64,000 bases of DNA from JACKCD01 sp041390905 (GTDB lineage Bacteria; Chloroflexota; Anaerolineae; Promineifilales; Promineifilaceae), in the NCBI GenBank assembly GCA_041390905.1, contig JAWKPA010000012.1, positions 1,612,001 to 1,676,000 of the forward strand. Reading direction: 5' to 3'. Positions within the stretch are counted from its first letter, which is position 1. Every line of letters begins with the position of its first letter. Positions 1 through 8,533 of the stretch are shown here, in pieces. Both the position numbers and the translations under genes were made by a program. The notes beneath the pieces are model-generated. The model saw only the letters and a program-made list of their open reading frames with translations. It had not been told where the DNA came from and did not search any database.

Positions 1-1029
1 GTGCTGTATGAGACTGAGCAGCGCGAGGCGCATTTGGTCATTGAAGTGCAGCCCGCGCCGGAGCGCAATCTGGAAATGCTGCGTGGGGTCGTGCAAAATT
101 TGCTCGATTCGTTTGACGGCTTTTCCAGCGTGTTTATTATGGATCTGGAGACGGGGGAGGAACTGGGTTTTAATGCTGATGTGGCACTGTCGGGGTTGAG
201 CGTGCTGAAAATCCCGATTTTTGTGGAGGCGTATGCGGCAATGGATCAGCCGCCGGATGCGTTTGTGGAGTCGTTGTTTTATGAAACGGCCGTTAAATCC
301 TCCAACTACACAGCCAACCAACTCCTCCACATCATCGCCGGGCAGGACAACACCTACCTGGGAGCCGATGTCTTCACCCAGAAAATGCGCGACCTGGGAC
401 TTGTTAATACCTTCATGGCCGTCCCCTACGATGCCCCCGACGTTGCCACCCGCCCCAACACCTACGTCACCCCTGCCAACTCCCGCACCGACATCAACGT
501 TTTGCCCGACATTTCCCGCCAAACCACCGCCGAAGAGATCGGCACGCTGCTTTCCTGGATTTATTATTGCGCTAAAGGAACGGGTGGAACGTTGATGGCC
601 GCCTTGCCCGGCAAAATCACGCCACAAGAGTGCCAGGCTATTATTGATGTACTGGAGCTAAATGTGGAAGGGAACCTCATTCGCTATGGTGTTCCCGAAG
701 ACGTGTTGGTTTCGCATAAGCATGGGTGGAACTTCACCGACCACAGCGATGCAGGGATTGTGTTTTCACCCAACCGGGATTATGTGTTGTATATCTACAT
801 GTCCAAACCGGGCAGCGATTGGCTCTCGTCTGAAATAAGTTTTCCCATTATTCGGGAAGTGTCGCGGGCGGTTTATAATTACTTTAACTATGATGCCCCC
901 TACACCAAGGATGAGTCTGAAGCCCGCATTGCGGCGGCGCAGGCGGCGGCTGAGGCGGCTGCAGCGGCTGATGCAGCCGCAGAGAGTGAACAACCGGTTG
1001 TCGGTGAGGAGCCACCAGCACAACCATAA
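1..1029 (+). CDS. Class A beta-lactamase-like serine hydrolase, 5' end possibly outside window
   Basis: The protein carries the active-site signatures of the serine beta-lactamase/transpeptidase fold. S67-V-L-K70 matches the SxxK nucleophile motif, S100-S-N102 matches the SDN motif, and K240-H-G242 matches KTG. The open frame begins with GTG at the first base of the window, so the true start and any signal peptide may lie upstream. After the catalytic domain (to about residue 300) comes an Ala/Glu-rich tail ending in a Pro-rich stretch, unusual for a true beta-lactamase. It may be a cell-wall hydrolase or carboxypeptidase-like enzyme rather than a resistance enzyme. Base usage changes from G/T-rich to C/A-rich codons at the palindrome at 285-294. 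Confidence 0.75.
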   Translation: MLYETEQREAHLVIEVQPAPERNLEMLRGVVQNLLDSFDGFSSVFIMDLETGEELGFNADVALSGLSVLKIPIFVEAYAAMDQPPDAFVESLFYETAVKSSNYTANQLLHIIAGQDNTYLGADVFTQKMRDLGLVNTFMAVPYDAPDVATRPNTYVTPANSRTDINVLPDISRQTTAEEIGTLLSWIYYCAKGTGGTLMAALPGKITPQECQAIIDVLELNVEGNLIRYGVPEDVLVSHKHGWNFTDHSDAGIVFSPNRDYVLYIYMSKPGSDWLSSEISFPIIREVSRAVYNYFNYDAPYTKDESEARIAAAQAAAEAAAAADAAAESEQPVVGEEPPAQP

Positions 1030-1084
1030 AACGGGATAGTAAGTGACCGGCATTTGCTTTTAGATTAACAAAGTAATCGGGTAA

Positions 1085-1170
1085 ATGTCATTCCGAGCGG
1101 AGTCTTCGGATCGAGGAATCTTTCCCTGCATAGAAGCAGAAAGATTCCTCGGAGGACCTCGGAATGACAT
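1085..1170. repeat. Intergenic inverted repeat, 'gtcattccgag' family
   Basis: The left arm GTCATTCCGAGCGGAGTC and the right arm ending CCTCGGAATGACAT are inverted copies around a short centre containing a second inverted pair (AGGAATCTTTC / GAAAGATTCCT). A related copy lies at 20419-20503. Weaker outer inverted sequences (ACAAAGTAATCGGGTA near 1068 and TACCCGCTTATTTTGT near 1191) enclose it. It resembles a non-autonomous, MITE-like or REP-like element. Confidence 0.75.
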
Positions 1171-1254
1171 GAAAAGACAATCCGTTTTTCTACCCGCTTA
1201 TTTTGTAAACGCTCAACCAAGTGCCGGTTACTTGAAGGACAATCAGAGGGAAAA

Positions 1255-2220
1255 ATGGAGTATCGTAAATTAGGTCGCACGGGTTTAAAAGTGTCTACTA
1301 TTTGTTTGGGGACGATGCAGTTTGGCTGGACGGCCGTTTCTGCCACTGCCCACCAAATCATGAGCCATGCCGTCGAGTTAGGGTGCAACTTTTTTGACAC
1401 CGCCGACGTCTATTCCCGCTGGGCGGAGGGCAACGACGGCGGCGTGAGTGAGCAAATCATTGGCGACTGGCTGCAAACCGGCCACGTATCGCGCCACCAA
1501 CTGGTGCTGGCAACCAAGGTGCGCGGGCAAATGGGCGACGGGCCAAACGACCAGGGGCTGTCGCGTCTCCACATCATGCAGGCGGTGGATGCCAGCCTGC
1601 GCCGCCTGCAAACGGATTACATTGACCTGTATCAGGTGCATTTTCCCGACGAGGAGACGCCGCTAGAAGAAACGTTGTCGGCACTGACCGACCTGGTGCG
1701 GCTGGGTAAGGTGCGCTACATTGGCTGCTCCAATTATCCGGCGTGGCTGCTGGCAAAGTCGCTGTGGGTGAGTGATGTCAACAAGCTGTGCCGCTATGAC
1801 AGCTTGCAGCCGCACTACAATTTGGTGCATCGAGTGGAGTTTGAACGGGAGCTAATGCCGCTGTGTCTGGATCAGGGGGTGGGGGTGATTCCCTACAGCC
1901 CGCTGGCTGGCGGGTTCCTGACGGGCAAATATGGCCGCGACACGACGCTGCCCAATTCGGCGCGGGCGCGGCGGATTATGGAACGGTATATGAATGAGCG
2001 TGGCTTCCAGGTGGTGGACAAGTTAACGGAGGTGGCGACGAATCATGGGGCGACAGTGGCACAAACGGCCGTTTCCTGGCTCATTGCCAACCCCACCGTT
2101 ACGTCTGCCATCATCGGTGCCAACACGGTGCGCCAGCTTGCCGATACGATGCTGGCGGCGGAGATGAAGCTGACGGATGAAGAGAAGTCTGCACTGGATG
2201 AGGTGTCGGCGTGGGTGTAG
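1255..2220 (+). CDS. Aldo/keto reductase family oxidoreductase
   Basis: A 321-residue NADPH-dependent oxidoreductase of the aldo/keto reductase TIM-barrel family. The catalytic tetrad is visible: D48 and Y53 (in FFDTADVY), K88 (in LATKVRG) and H129 (in DLYQVHFPD). The C-terminal region with SAIIGANTVRQL fits the phosphate-binding segment of the cofactor site. The length and the early LGRTGLKVS motif match the group that includes general stress protein 69 and L-glyceraldehyde 3-phosphate reductase types. The ATG at 1255 follows an AGAGGG ribosome site. The substrate cannot be told from sequence. It is a single gene, preceded by an inverted-repeat element. Confidence 0.88.
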   Translation: MEYRKLGRTGLKVSTICLGTMQFGWTAVSATAHQIMSHAVELGCNFFDTADVYSRWAEGNDGGVSEQIIGDWLQTGHVSRHQLVLATKVRGQMGDGPNDQGLSRLHIMQAVDASLRRLQTDYIDLYQVHFPDEETPLEETLSALTDLVRLGKVRYIGCSNYPAWLLAKSLWVSDVNKLCRYDSLQPHYNLVHRVEFERELMPLCLDQGVGVIPYSPLAGGFLTGKYGRDTTLPNSARARRIMERYMNERGFQVVDKLTEVATNHGATVAQTAVSWLIANPTVTSAIIGANTVRQLADTMLAAEMKLTDEEKSALDEVSAWV

Positions 2221-2290
2221 GGAAGGGGTGGGAAACGGCCGTTTTCCCTCCCCACCCACATCCTGCCATACAACCCTTTCCGGGTTCCCC

Positions 2291-3175
2291 TTACCCCAAA
2301 TACCCAATAACCGCCCCCGCCACATCCACCCCCGTCGTCGCCTCAATTTCCTCCAGCCCCGGCGTGGAATTGACCTCAATCACCAGCGGCCCCGACGCCG
2401 TTTCCAGCAAATCAACCCCGGCCACCTCCAACCCCACCGTTTGCGCGGCGGCCACGGCAATGGCCTGGGTGGCGGGGGGCAGGGTGACAGCAACGGCCGT
2501 TCCTCCCAAATGAATGTTGGCCCGAAAATCTCCCGCCGGGGCAGTGCGGCGCATGGCCGCCACCACTTTGTCGCCCACCACAAAGGCGCGAATATCCTGG
2601 TTGTTGGCGGCGGCCACAAACGCCTGCACGGTGGCAATTTTGGAGAGGCTGCTGAGGAGGTGGTGGGTGGAGAGGGCGGCTTCGGCGGTTTCGACCTTGA
2701 TCACCCCCGCCCCCCAACTGCCACGCGGCAGCTTGATGACGGCGGGCAGGGGGAGGTCGTTAACGGCCGTTTCCCGCATCCGTTCCAGCCCACCCACCAG
2801 CCACGAATCGGGAATGGGCAGGCCGGCGTGGTTGAGAAGCTGGAGCGTGTGGAATTTGTCGCTGGCAATCTGTTTGGCGGCGGGGGTGTTGAGGCAGCGC
2901 ACCCCGGCCAGCGCAAGCTGGGTGGCAAGATAGCTTTCCAGCGGGACGCTGATTTCATGCCCCATGTAGCTTTGGCCGACGGTGCGGAGCAGGGCCACGT
3001 CAAACTGGGTGAGGTCGTGGTGGGCGTGGGTGATAGTGGTGAAACGGCCGTTTAGCCGCACCACACAATCCAGCGGCCGCGCCATTTCTACCGTATGACC
3101 ACGCTGCACCGCCGCTTCAGCCAGCCGCCGCGTGGCGTAACCGCTGGGGTTGTGGGCGAGAATGAGGAGTTTCAT
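2291..3175 (-). CDS. RimK/LysX-like ATP-grasp ligase
   Basis: A 294-residue ATP-grasp protein. The N-terminal Rossmann-like part (MKLLILAHNP...) precedes an ATP-grasp core with the conserved lysine region PAVIKLPRGSWGAG, in which a small Gly-rich loop binds nucleotide. The C-terminal metal-binding signature VIEVNSTPGLEEIEATTGVD is the hallmark of the RimK group. This group forms amide bonds between an amino acid and a protein or peptide carboxylate; examples are RimK for ribosomal S6 glutamylation and LysX for lysine synthesis on LysW. No LysW-like carrier gene is next to it, so the substrate is unknown. No good ribosome site precedes the start, and a perfect hairpin sits just upstream (3190-3250). 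Confidence 0.82.
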   Translation of the reverse strand: MKLLILAHNPSGYATRRLAEAAVQRGHTVEMARPLDCVVRLNGRFTTITHAHHDLTQFDVALLRTVGQSYMGHEISVPLESYLATQLALAGVRCLNTPAAKQIASDKFHTLQLLNHAGLPIPDSWLVGGLERMRETAVNDLPLPAVIKLPRGSWGAGVIKVETAEAALSTHHLLSSLSKIATVQAFVAAANNQDIRAFVVGDKVVAAMRRTAPAGDFRANIHLGGTAVAVTLPPATQAIAVAAAQTVGLEVAGVDLLETASGPLVIEVNSTPGLEEIEATTGVDVAGAVIGYLG

Positions 3176-3189
3176 AGGAGTGGGGAATA

Positions 3190-3250
3190 GGACGCAGATT
3201 TACCTGATTTACCTGATCCAGAATCAGGTAAATCAGGTAAATCTGCGTCC
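3190..3250. repeat. Perfect 28-bp snap-back repeat
   Basis: Two exactly complementary 28-base arms are separated by five bases. Each arm holds a tandem 8-9 base unit (TTTACCTGA repeated) capped by GGACGCAGA. An imperfect relative lies at 35129-35191 and a half copy at 63532-63560. It sits in the gap between two minus-strand genes, so in RNA it would form a very stable stem before the ATP-grasp start. Confidence 0.9.
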
Positions 3251-3259
3251 CATTGATCT

Positions 3260-3946
3260 TTATAAAGCAAAAGCCGTGCGAATGTCAGCCAAGAGCCGGG
3301 TGGCGCGGCGGATGAGGGTTTGGTTGGTGGGTTTGTTGGGCCACAGGCTGGCCCCAGAGGGATGGGGCAGGGGGACGACCCAACGGCCGTTTTTGTCCTT
3401 CCCCTCGTCAAACCCGCGCATCGTCTCCCCCTGGCTAATGTCAAACTGCACCGGGTTGGTGAGAGCAGCGGGGGGAAAATAAACGGCCGTTCCAATAATC
3501 TCGTCTAATTTGGCACTGTTAGGATAAAGTAGCTTGATTGCCAGCCCGCCCACCAAAATCATCAGCGTTGGCTGCACCAGGGCGATCTCGCGCATCAAAA
3601 AGGGGCGGCACAATGCTTGCTCGGCGCGGCTGGGAACCCGGTCGCCCTTGCCCGACGGGTGTTTGCCGGGATAACATTTGGTGACGGCGGTCATGTAGTG
3701 GCTGTCGCGGAACTCGTCTTCGTCCCACCCTGCCTCACCCAGCCATTGAAAAAGCCGTCGTCCGCTGCTGGCATTAAACGGCCGTTTTGCCTCCACTTCC
3801 GTCACCCCCGGTGCCTGCCCAATCAGCAGCACCCGCGCCCCCACCGACCCGCGAAAAATCGCCCCCGGCACAATCTCATGCCCCGCCGTCAAACACCGCT
3901 GGCACGCTCGCATTTCCTCATGCAATTGTTGCAGATTGTCAGGCAT
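3260..3946 (-). CDS. Uracil-DNA glycosylase, family 4-like (Fe-S)
   Basis: A 228-residue DNA-repair glycosylase that removes uracil from DNA. Signatures of the [4Fe-4S] family are present: the N-terminal CQRC pair (C15, C18), the water-activating motif region GQAPGVTE, PFNASSGRRL, a second Cys pair in TKCYPGK and EQALC, and the C-terminal HPSGAS loop. The family is usually 200-230 residues, so the length fits. The motif order and Cys spacing favour families 4/5 over family 1. It lies between pepF and the ATP-grasp gene on the same strand without overlap. Confidence 0.87.
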   Translation of the reverse strand: MPDNLQQLHEEMRACQRCLTAGHEIVPGAIFRGSVGARVLLIGQAPGVTEVEAKRPFNASSGRRLFQWLGEAGWDEDEFRDSHYMTAVTKCYPGKHPSGKGDRVPSRAEQALCRPFLMREIALVQPTLMILVGGLAIKLLYPNSAKLDEIIGTAVYFPPAALTNPVQFDISQGETMRGFDEGKDKNGRWVVPLPHPSGASLWPNKPTNQTLIRRATRLLADIRTAFAL

Positions 3947-4010
3947 AAACGGGGATATTGCGTATTAGGTATTGCGTAAAAAATACGCAATACGCAATAC
4001 GCAATACGTC

Positions 4011-5801
4011 CTACGGAATCAGCTTATCAAAACGGTCAATATCCGCCCGCAGCACATCCAGACTGCCTTCCCAAAAGGCGGTGTCGCGGATGTTGATGCC
4101 AAAGCGGGCGGCAAGGTCGGCGGCTTCGCTCATGCCGGTGGCCGAAAGCAGGTCGTCATACCCCTGGCGGAATTCGTCGGCGTTTTCCTGGTAGCGGGCA
4201 TACAGCCCCAGCCCAAAGAGCAGGCCAAAGGTGTAGGGGAAATTGTAGTAGCTGCTGCCGTAATAGTGCGGCACATAGACCCAGCGGTAGCGGGTGTGGG
4301 TTTCTGGGTCAATGGTGTCGCCCACCGGAGCCATGCGGGTGTTGAACGACAGTTCACACAGTTCGTCTACGGACAAATCGCGCTGCGCCCGCAGTTTGAA
4401 TAGTTCGGTCTCAAAGTCAAAGTCGCTGGTGGCACCCAGCACGACGCGGGTGGCGTATTCCAGCAGGGTGTCGAGGATGATGATTTGGTCGTCTTTAACG
4501 GCCGTTTTCAACGCCGCATTCTCCACCACCTTCTGGCAAAACGTACTGGCCGTCTCCGCCAGCGTCATCGGCAGCGACCGCTGCAAAATGGTGCGGTCGC
4601 GCAAATTCAGGTTGTGGTAAGCGTGGCCCAGCTCATGCGCCAGCGTCCCCAGCGAATTAAAACTCGGCTCAAAGTTGCACAAAATGCGCGAATCACCCTG
4701 CTTCAGCCACATGCAAAACGCCCCGCCCCGCTTGCCGTCGCGGGGTTCGGCATCAATCCAGCCGTTGGCAAACGCCCGCTGCGCCAGGTCAGCCATACGC
4801 GGTGAATAGGTGGCAAATTGCTCAACGATAAACTGCTGCACGTCGCCGTATGACCACTGCTGGTTGCCTTGACCCAGCGGCACCAGCCGATCATAGTGCG
4901 CCAAAACGGGCAGCCCCAAAAAGCGGGCGCGGGCGCGATGATAGCGCTGGAAATCGGGGAAGGCGCGGCGGGCAGCGTTGTTCATCGCTTCCAGCGTTTC
5001 GCGGTCTATGGCGTTGTCAAACAGCACCATGTCGAGCGGCGACTCCCAGCCGCGTCGCCGTGAGAGGGCGAGGGTTTCGCCTTTGATGGCGTTGAGGGCG
5101 GCGGCGTTGGGAACGGCCGCTTTTGCCAATGTCGCCTCAATTTGGTCATTTGCCCGCTGCCGCAGCTCGCGGTCAGGGCTAAACATCAAATTTTGCGCCG
5201 CCGTTAGCGCCATCTCCTTGCTTTCTCCCTCCATTTCCACCGTCACCGTCAGTTGTGAAGTGTAGGTGCTAAACAGCCGGTTCCAGCTTTGGCTGCCGGT
5301 CAGGTTAAGTTCGGCGGCGAGGGCTTCCTCAATCGGCGACATCAGATGCTCGGCTTCGCGCTGGGCGCGGCGCAGCGCAAAGGCGTGGTCGGCGGCGATG
5401 GGGGAGCGGGCGATGAGTTGTTCGACATCGAGCGAGCCTAGCCAGGCGGTGAGCCGGGTGCCAAGCAGGGAGAGGTGGCTGAACTGCTGCTGGATTTCGC
5501 TGAGTTTGGCCTGGGCGGCGGTGTCGCGGGAGTCGGTGGCGATGAAGCTGTAGATGTAGGTGTAGAGGGTGATGATTTCGTCTACGCCGCTGTTGTAGGC
5601 GGTGAGGATTTGGTCGAGAACGGCCGTTGGGTTTTCTGGTATTTGGTTAGCATTGTCAATGCGGTTGATCTGGTGCTGGTCAAACAGGGCCACCAGCTCC
5701 TTGATGGTTTGCAGCCCGTTGGCAAACCCTTCGGCAAATTCGGGCGTGTCCAGCCCTGGGTAAATGTCGCTTAAATCCCAGTGGGGGAGGCTTTCGGTCA
5801 T
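4011..5801 (-). CDS. pepF: Oligoendopeptidase F, M3 metallopeptidase
   Basis: A 596-residue cytoplasmic zinc oligopeptidase of family M3. The zinc site HELGH is seen in GTLAHELGHAYH near residue 388, with the downstream glutamate region ETASTFCQKVVE that supplies the third ligand. The N-terminal WDLSDIYPGLDTPEF and C-terminal FGINIRDTAFWEGSLD are typical of PepF/M3B. The enzyme degrades peptides of roughly 7-17 residues after proteasome- or Clp-type digestion. An AGGA lies about ten bases before the ATG. The gene is monocistronic, and its 5' side is bounded by GAGATTG-type repeats. Confidence 0.93.
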   Translation of the reverse strand: MTESLPHWDLSDIYPGLDTPEFAEGFANGLQTIKELVALFDQHQINRIDNANQIPENPTAVLDQILTAYNSGVDEIITLYTYIYSFIATDSRDTAAQAKLSEIQQQFSHLSLLGTRLTAWLGSLDVEQLIARSPIAADHAFALRRAQREAEHLMSPIEEALAAELNLTGSQSWNRLFSTYTSQLTVTVEMEGESKEMALTAAQNLMFSPDRELRQRANDQIEATLAKAAVPNAAALNAIKGETLALSRRRGWESPLDMVLFDNAIDRETLEAMNNAARRAFPDFQRYHRARARFLGLPVLAHYDRLVPLGQGNQQWSYGDVQQFIVEQFATYSPRMADLAQRAFANGWIDAEPRDGKRGGAFCMWLKQGDSRILCNFEPSFNSLGTLAHELGHAYHNLNLRDRTILQRSLPMTLAETASTFCQKVVENAALKTAVKDDQIIILDTLLEYATRVVLGATSDFDFETELFKLRAQRDLSVDELCELSFNTRMAPVGDTIDPETHTRYRWVYVPHYYGSSYYNFPYTFGLLFGLGLYARYQENADEFRQGYDDLLSATGMSEAADLAARFGINIRDTAFWEGSLDVLRADIDRFDKLIP

Positions 5802-5950
5802 GGTTGTTCCATCCTGAAAATAGAGATTGAGAGATTGGAATAGTTGAGTCTCCGAATCTTTTAATCTCCCAATCTTTGTTTTTCGGTTACACGGTTAATA
5901 CATTGCAGGGGAAGTTTAGCAGTGAACGAGAGGTATGCCAAAGGTCTTAT

Positions 5951-5984
5951 GAGAAGTTCAACTTCTGCCAGAAGTTGAACTTCT
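5951..5984. repeat. GAAGTTCAACTTC hairpin
   Basis: AGAAGTTCAACTTCT and AGAAGTTGAACTTCT are inverted copies separated by four bases. The same core occurs at 8586-8619, 8930-8963, 16526-16561, 26115-26151, 55347-55382 and 58622-58656, always between genes. It lies just before the small gene at 6025. Confidence 0.85.
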
Positions 5985-6024
5985 ATTGCTTGTCTATGTA
6001 CCAGAACTGCATAGACTTGGGACT

Positions 6025-6624
6025 ATGCGACTGTTTTTGCGATTAACGGCCGTTTTCCTCCTCCTCACCATTTTGCTGCTGGTGGGGTTCATTGCCTCCG
6101 GCTGGGGCGACCCACAGCCGCTGGGGGAGCTGGTGCAGACGGTGCAGCCGGGAACGATGACGATTCTAGCGAGGGGTGACCAGGTGATGTGGTTGGAGAC
6201 AAAGCCATTGGGGGAGCGGTTTTCGGTAAGATTAACGGCCGTTTTTCAAACCGGCCAACGCGACATCGGCTACGGCCTCCTGCTTGGCACCCCCCACACC
6301 ACCACCGCCCTCCAACTCTCCCCCCTCGGCGACCTCACCCTCCAACAATCCCCAATCTCCAATCTCCATTCTCCATTCTCCAATCCCCATTCCCCAATCC
6401 CCATCCTCCCCTGGCAACCCTGGCCCCACGTCCGCTCCGACCACAACGAAATTTGGCTGGACGTAGACGGCGACCATTGGACGGTGCGGGTGAACCGGGA
6501 GTTGCTGTGGGTGGGGGAGGTGGCGGAACGGGTGGAGCGGGTTGGAGTGGTGGGCGAGGGGTTTGGTGGGAAAGAAACGGCCGTTGTCACCTTTCCTTCC
6601 CTTGAACTATTTGAAGAAAAATGA
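6025..6624 (+). CDS. Small membrane-anchored or secreted protein with ConA/LamG-like C-terminal domain
   Basis: A 199-residue protein. The N terminus (MRLFLRLTAVFLLLTILLL...) is a signal anchor. The C-terminal part, with NEIWLDVDGDHWTVRVN followed by ERVGVVGEGFGG and a final strand, looks like the second half of a concanavalin A/LamG-type beta sandwich (DUF1080-like). This is inferred from pattern only. Between residues 110 and 137 the protein reads ISNLHSPFSNPHSPIP, which is the translation of an AATCTCC-type intergenic microrepeat lying in frame inside the gene. I chose ATG 6025 over the upstream TTG at 5986 because the hydrophobic segment then begins at the N terminus and the TTG lies against a repeat. 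The gene could be decaying. Confidence 0.55.
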   Translation: MRLFLRLTAVFLLLTILLLVGFIASGWGDPQPLGELVQTVQPGTMTILARGDQVMWLETKPLGERFSVRLTAVFQTGQRDIGYGLLLGTPHTTTALQLSPLGDLTLQQSPISNLHSPFSNPHSPIPILPWQPWPHVRSDHNEIWLDVDGDHWTVRVNRELLWVGEVAERVERVGVVGEGFGGKETAVVTFPSLELFEEK

Positions 6625-6643
6625 TAGCTCTATGGGCAAGTAG

Positions 6644-6716
6644 GTCAAACACAAATGCCCTACTTCCATAAAACGCAATGGGTTCTACGAAGTAGGGCAT
6701 TTGTTTTGACTGGATT
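6644..6716 (+). terminator. Long-stem terminator after the 6025-6624 gene
   Basis: The left arm (6644-6666) reads GTCAAACACAAATGCCCTAC plus TTC and the right arm (6689-6710) is its near-complement, GAAGTAGGGCATTTGTTTTG plus AC. A run of T bases follows at 6715-6720. It separates the small gene from the response-regulator gene. Confidence 0.65.
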
Positions 6717-6817
6717 TTTTCCCCAAGCAATGAAAACTAGCTAACAGTAGGATATAGGATAGAAGATAAATAGAGAATAGACATTTGTACCGAAGGTAAT
6801 ATTTCCTGTTCCAGTTC

Positions 6818-6845
6818 TTGCCAAAACGTGCTAACCTGATACAAG
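6818..6845 (+). promoter_or_regulatory. Possible sigma-70-type promoter for the response regulator
   Basis: TTGCCA (6818-6823) and TACAAG (6840-6845) are separated by 16 bases and lie 26 bases before the response-regulator ATG. Both boxes deviate from consensus, so the call is weak. Confidence 0.25.
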
Positions 6846-6871
6846 AATGAAAAGGAAGGTACAGTTGAAAA

Positions 6872-7579
6872 ATGGAAAAAACAATTCGAGTGGCTATTTT
6901 AGAAGACCATCAAGGCGTTATTGATGGCTATCGTTACCGGTTGTTGCAAGAACACGGGTTTGCAATTGTTGCCGTGGCAACTTATGGCAACCAGCTCATG
7001 CCCATGTTACAGCAGCACCCGGCCGATGTCTTATTATTGGATATAGGCGTACCTATTTCCGAAGGTAACATTACCCCTTTTCCTGCACTAAGCCTAATCG
7101 TCGAACTTCGTGACCGATACCCTAACCTCAAAATCATCGTCATTTCCATGTATGATGAACGAACATTAATCCAGTCAACGTTGAAGGCGGGTGTAAGCGG
7201 CTATATTCTCAAAGGCGACCATGCTACTATCCAGGATTTGGGCAAGACCATACGCTCCATCATGAGTGGCGGAAGCTATCTCAGTGAACAGGCAGCCGAT
7301 AAACTTTTGCGTAAAACAGAACCGCTTGTTTCCCTCTCGCCACGCCAACTGCAAATCTTGTCCTTGTGCGCCGCCGACCCGAACCTGACGAAGGCTGAAA
7401 TTGCCAACCGTTTGCACCTGGCTGATTCCACCGTAAGGAACCTGTTGACCAGTGCCTATCAACGCTTGGGCGCCCGTAACCTTGCGGCAGCAATAGCCGT
7501 TGCCCATGCCCAGGGTATTCTTACGCCACACTTCCCATCATCGCCGGCCGCCGGGTTTGATCTGGCAGATTCACGGTAA
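6872..7579 (+). CDS. NarL/LuxR-family response regulator, ComA-like
   Basis: A 235-residue two-component response regulator. The receiver domain (1-125) has acidic residues E11/D12, the phospho-acceptor D57 (LLLDIGVP), a Ser/Thr in the switch region (VISMYDE) and K114 (GYILKGD). The LuxR-type helix-turn-helix (about 155-212) reads LSPRQLQILSLCA through AEIANRLHLADSTVRN. The architecture and length match ComA and other partners of HPK7 kinases, and an HPK7 kinase lies 1.5 kb away at 9032. It converges with the prenyl-transferase gene, with 59 bases of 3' overlap. It has no copy of the AACGGCCGTT palindrome. The ComA role is inferred from the neighbourhood; the response-regulator call itself is firm. 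Confidence 0.85.
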   Translation: MEKTIRVAILEDHQGVIDGYRYRLLQEHGFAIVAVATYGNQLMPMLQQHPADVLLLDIGVPISEGNITPFPALSLIVELRDRYPNLKIIVISMYDERTLIQSTLKAGVSGYILKGDHATIQDLGKTIRSIMSGGSYLSEQAADKLLRKTEPLVSLSPRQLQILSLCAADPNLTKAEIANRLHLADSTVRNLLTSAYQRLGARNLAAAIAVAHAQGILTPHFPSSPAAGFDLADSR

Positions 7580-8516
7580 CTGCCAGCGGCGTGCCGCCGG
7601 CCGCTTCCAGCAACTTTTGCACAGGTTCCATCAACCGCCACAATAGCTTCCCCAACTTCTCCGGCCCTGGCGCAGGCAAACTCTCAGCCAAACGCTGCGC
7701 TTTCTGATACCGCTGCCAAATTTGATCCACCGCATAACTAACGGCACCGCAGTGCAGCAGGATTTCCTGTGCCTCATGCAACGCTTCTGGGTTAGCAACC
7801 TGTTGGCGTAAGGTCATGAAGGCGGCTCGTTCCGGGTGTGGAACAGTTTGGGCAAACAAAATGGGCAGTGGTGAACGGTTTTGCAGCCAGTCGGGGCCGG
7901 CCGGAACCGCCATCGTGTCATGCAAATCATCATGTATCTGGATCATTGCCCCATATAAACGCCCCACCTCGGTAATGATTGCCGCCTGCCAGGGTTCTGC
8001 CCCGCCACACAACGCGCCAATGAAGAGAGCCGTGCTAAAAAAAGGGGTGCTTTTGGTGGCGACCACCCGCCAATAGCCCACCTCGTCTTGCGGGTTTTGC
8101 ACATCAAGCTGCTGCCCGTGTGCCGTTTGGCACATCATTTGTCCCAGGCTGTGCATAATGGTAGCCTGAATGTGGCCGGGCAGAGGCGCATGGGCAATGG
8201 CTTCCAGGCTCAGGGCTTGCAGGGCGGAGGCTAGATTGGCGGCGGCTGGCTGCCCAATTTTGTGGTGATAGCCACGCGGGTCGGCATCGAGCATGTCGTC
8301 AATGAGGATGATGCTGGCTTGCAGGGCGGCAATGCTGGCAACGGCCGGTATTGCCACCTTTTGCGTGCCGCCTACAGCTTCACTGCCGATGACGGGCAGC
8401 CACCAATCGTGTGGCTCCTTGCTGGCCGCACCCAGCAAAAAGCTGCCCATTTCCGGCCACGCTTGCAACATGGATAGATCTGCAAGATACTGGTTTGTCT
8501 GTTGGTAAAGGTTCAT
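7521..8516 (-). CDS. Isoprenoid-synthase-fold prenyl transferase, ComQ-like
   Basis: A 331-residue all-helical trans-prenyltransferase-fold protein. Two Asp-rich motifs are intact: D73-D-M-L-D77 (first, in ILIDDMLDADP) and D196-D-L-H-D200 (second, in IQIHDDLHDTM). A GQQLD element (134-138) and a KSTPFF segment (155-160) match family positions. Housekeeping polyprenyl synthases share these, but here the gene sits directly downstream of a 49-codon Trp-rich peptide gene and between a ComA-like regulator and a ComP-like kinase. That is the context of ComQ, which prenylates a Trp of the ComX pheromone. The N terminus is short and the N-terminal lysine/arginine substrate motifs of chain-elongating synthases are not obvious, as in ComQ. 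AAGGAATTAGAC precedes the ATG. The alternative is a stand-alone geranylgeranyl or farnesyl diphosphate synthase. Confidence 0.75.
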   Translation of the reverse strand: MNLYQQTNQYLADLSMLQAWPEMGSFLLGAASKEPHDWWLPVIGSEAVGGTQKVAIPAVASIAALQASIILIDDMLDADPRGYHHKIGQPAAANLASALQALSLEAIAHAPLPGHIQATIMHSLGQMMCQTAHGQQLDVQNPQDEVGYWRVVATKSTPFFSTALFIGALCGGAEPWQAAIITEVGRLYGAMIQIHDDLHDTMAVPAGPDWLQNRSPLPILFAQTVPHPERAAFMTLRQQVANPEALHEAQEILLHCGAVSYAVDQIWQRYQKAQRLAESLPAPGPEKLGKLLWRLMEPVQKLLEAAGGTPLAVTVNLPDQTRRPAMMGSVA

Positions 8517-8533
8517 GTCTAATTCCTTAAGGT

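Noticed and set aside
2177..3055. 292-codon plus-strand frame across the ATP-grasp gene
   Set aside because: His/Gly/Arg-rich shadow; the minus-strand gene shows the RimK signature.
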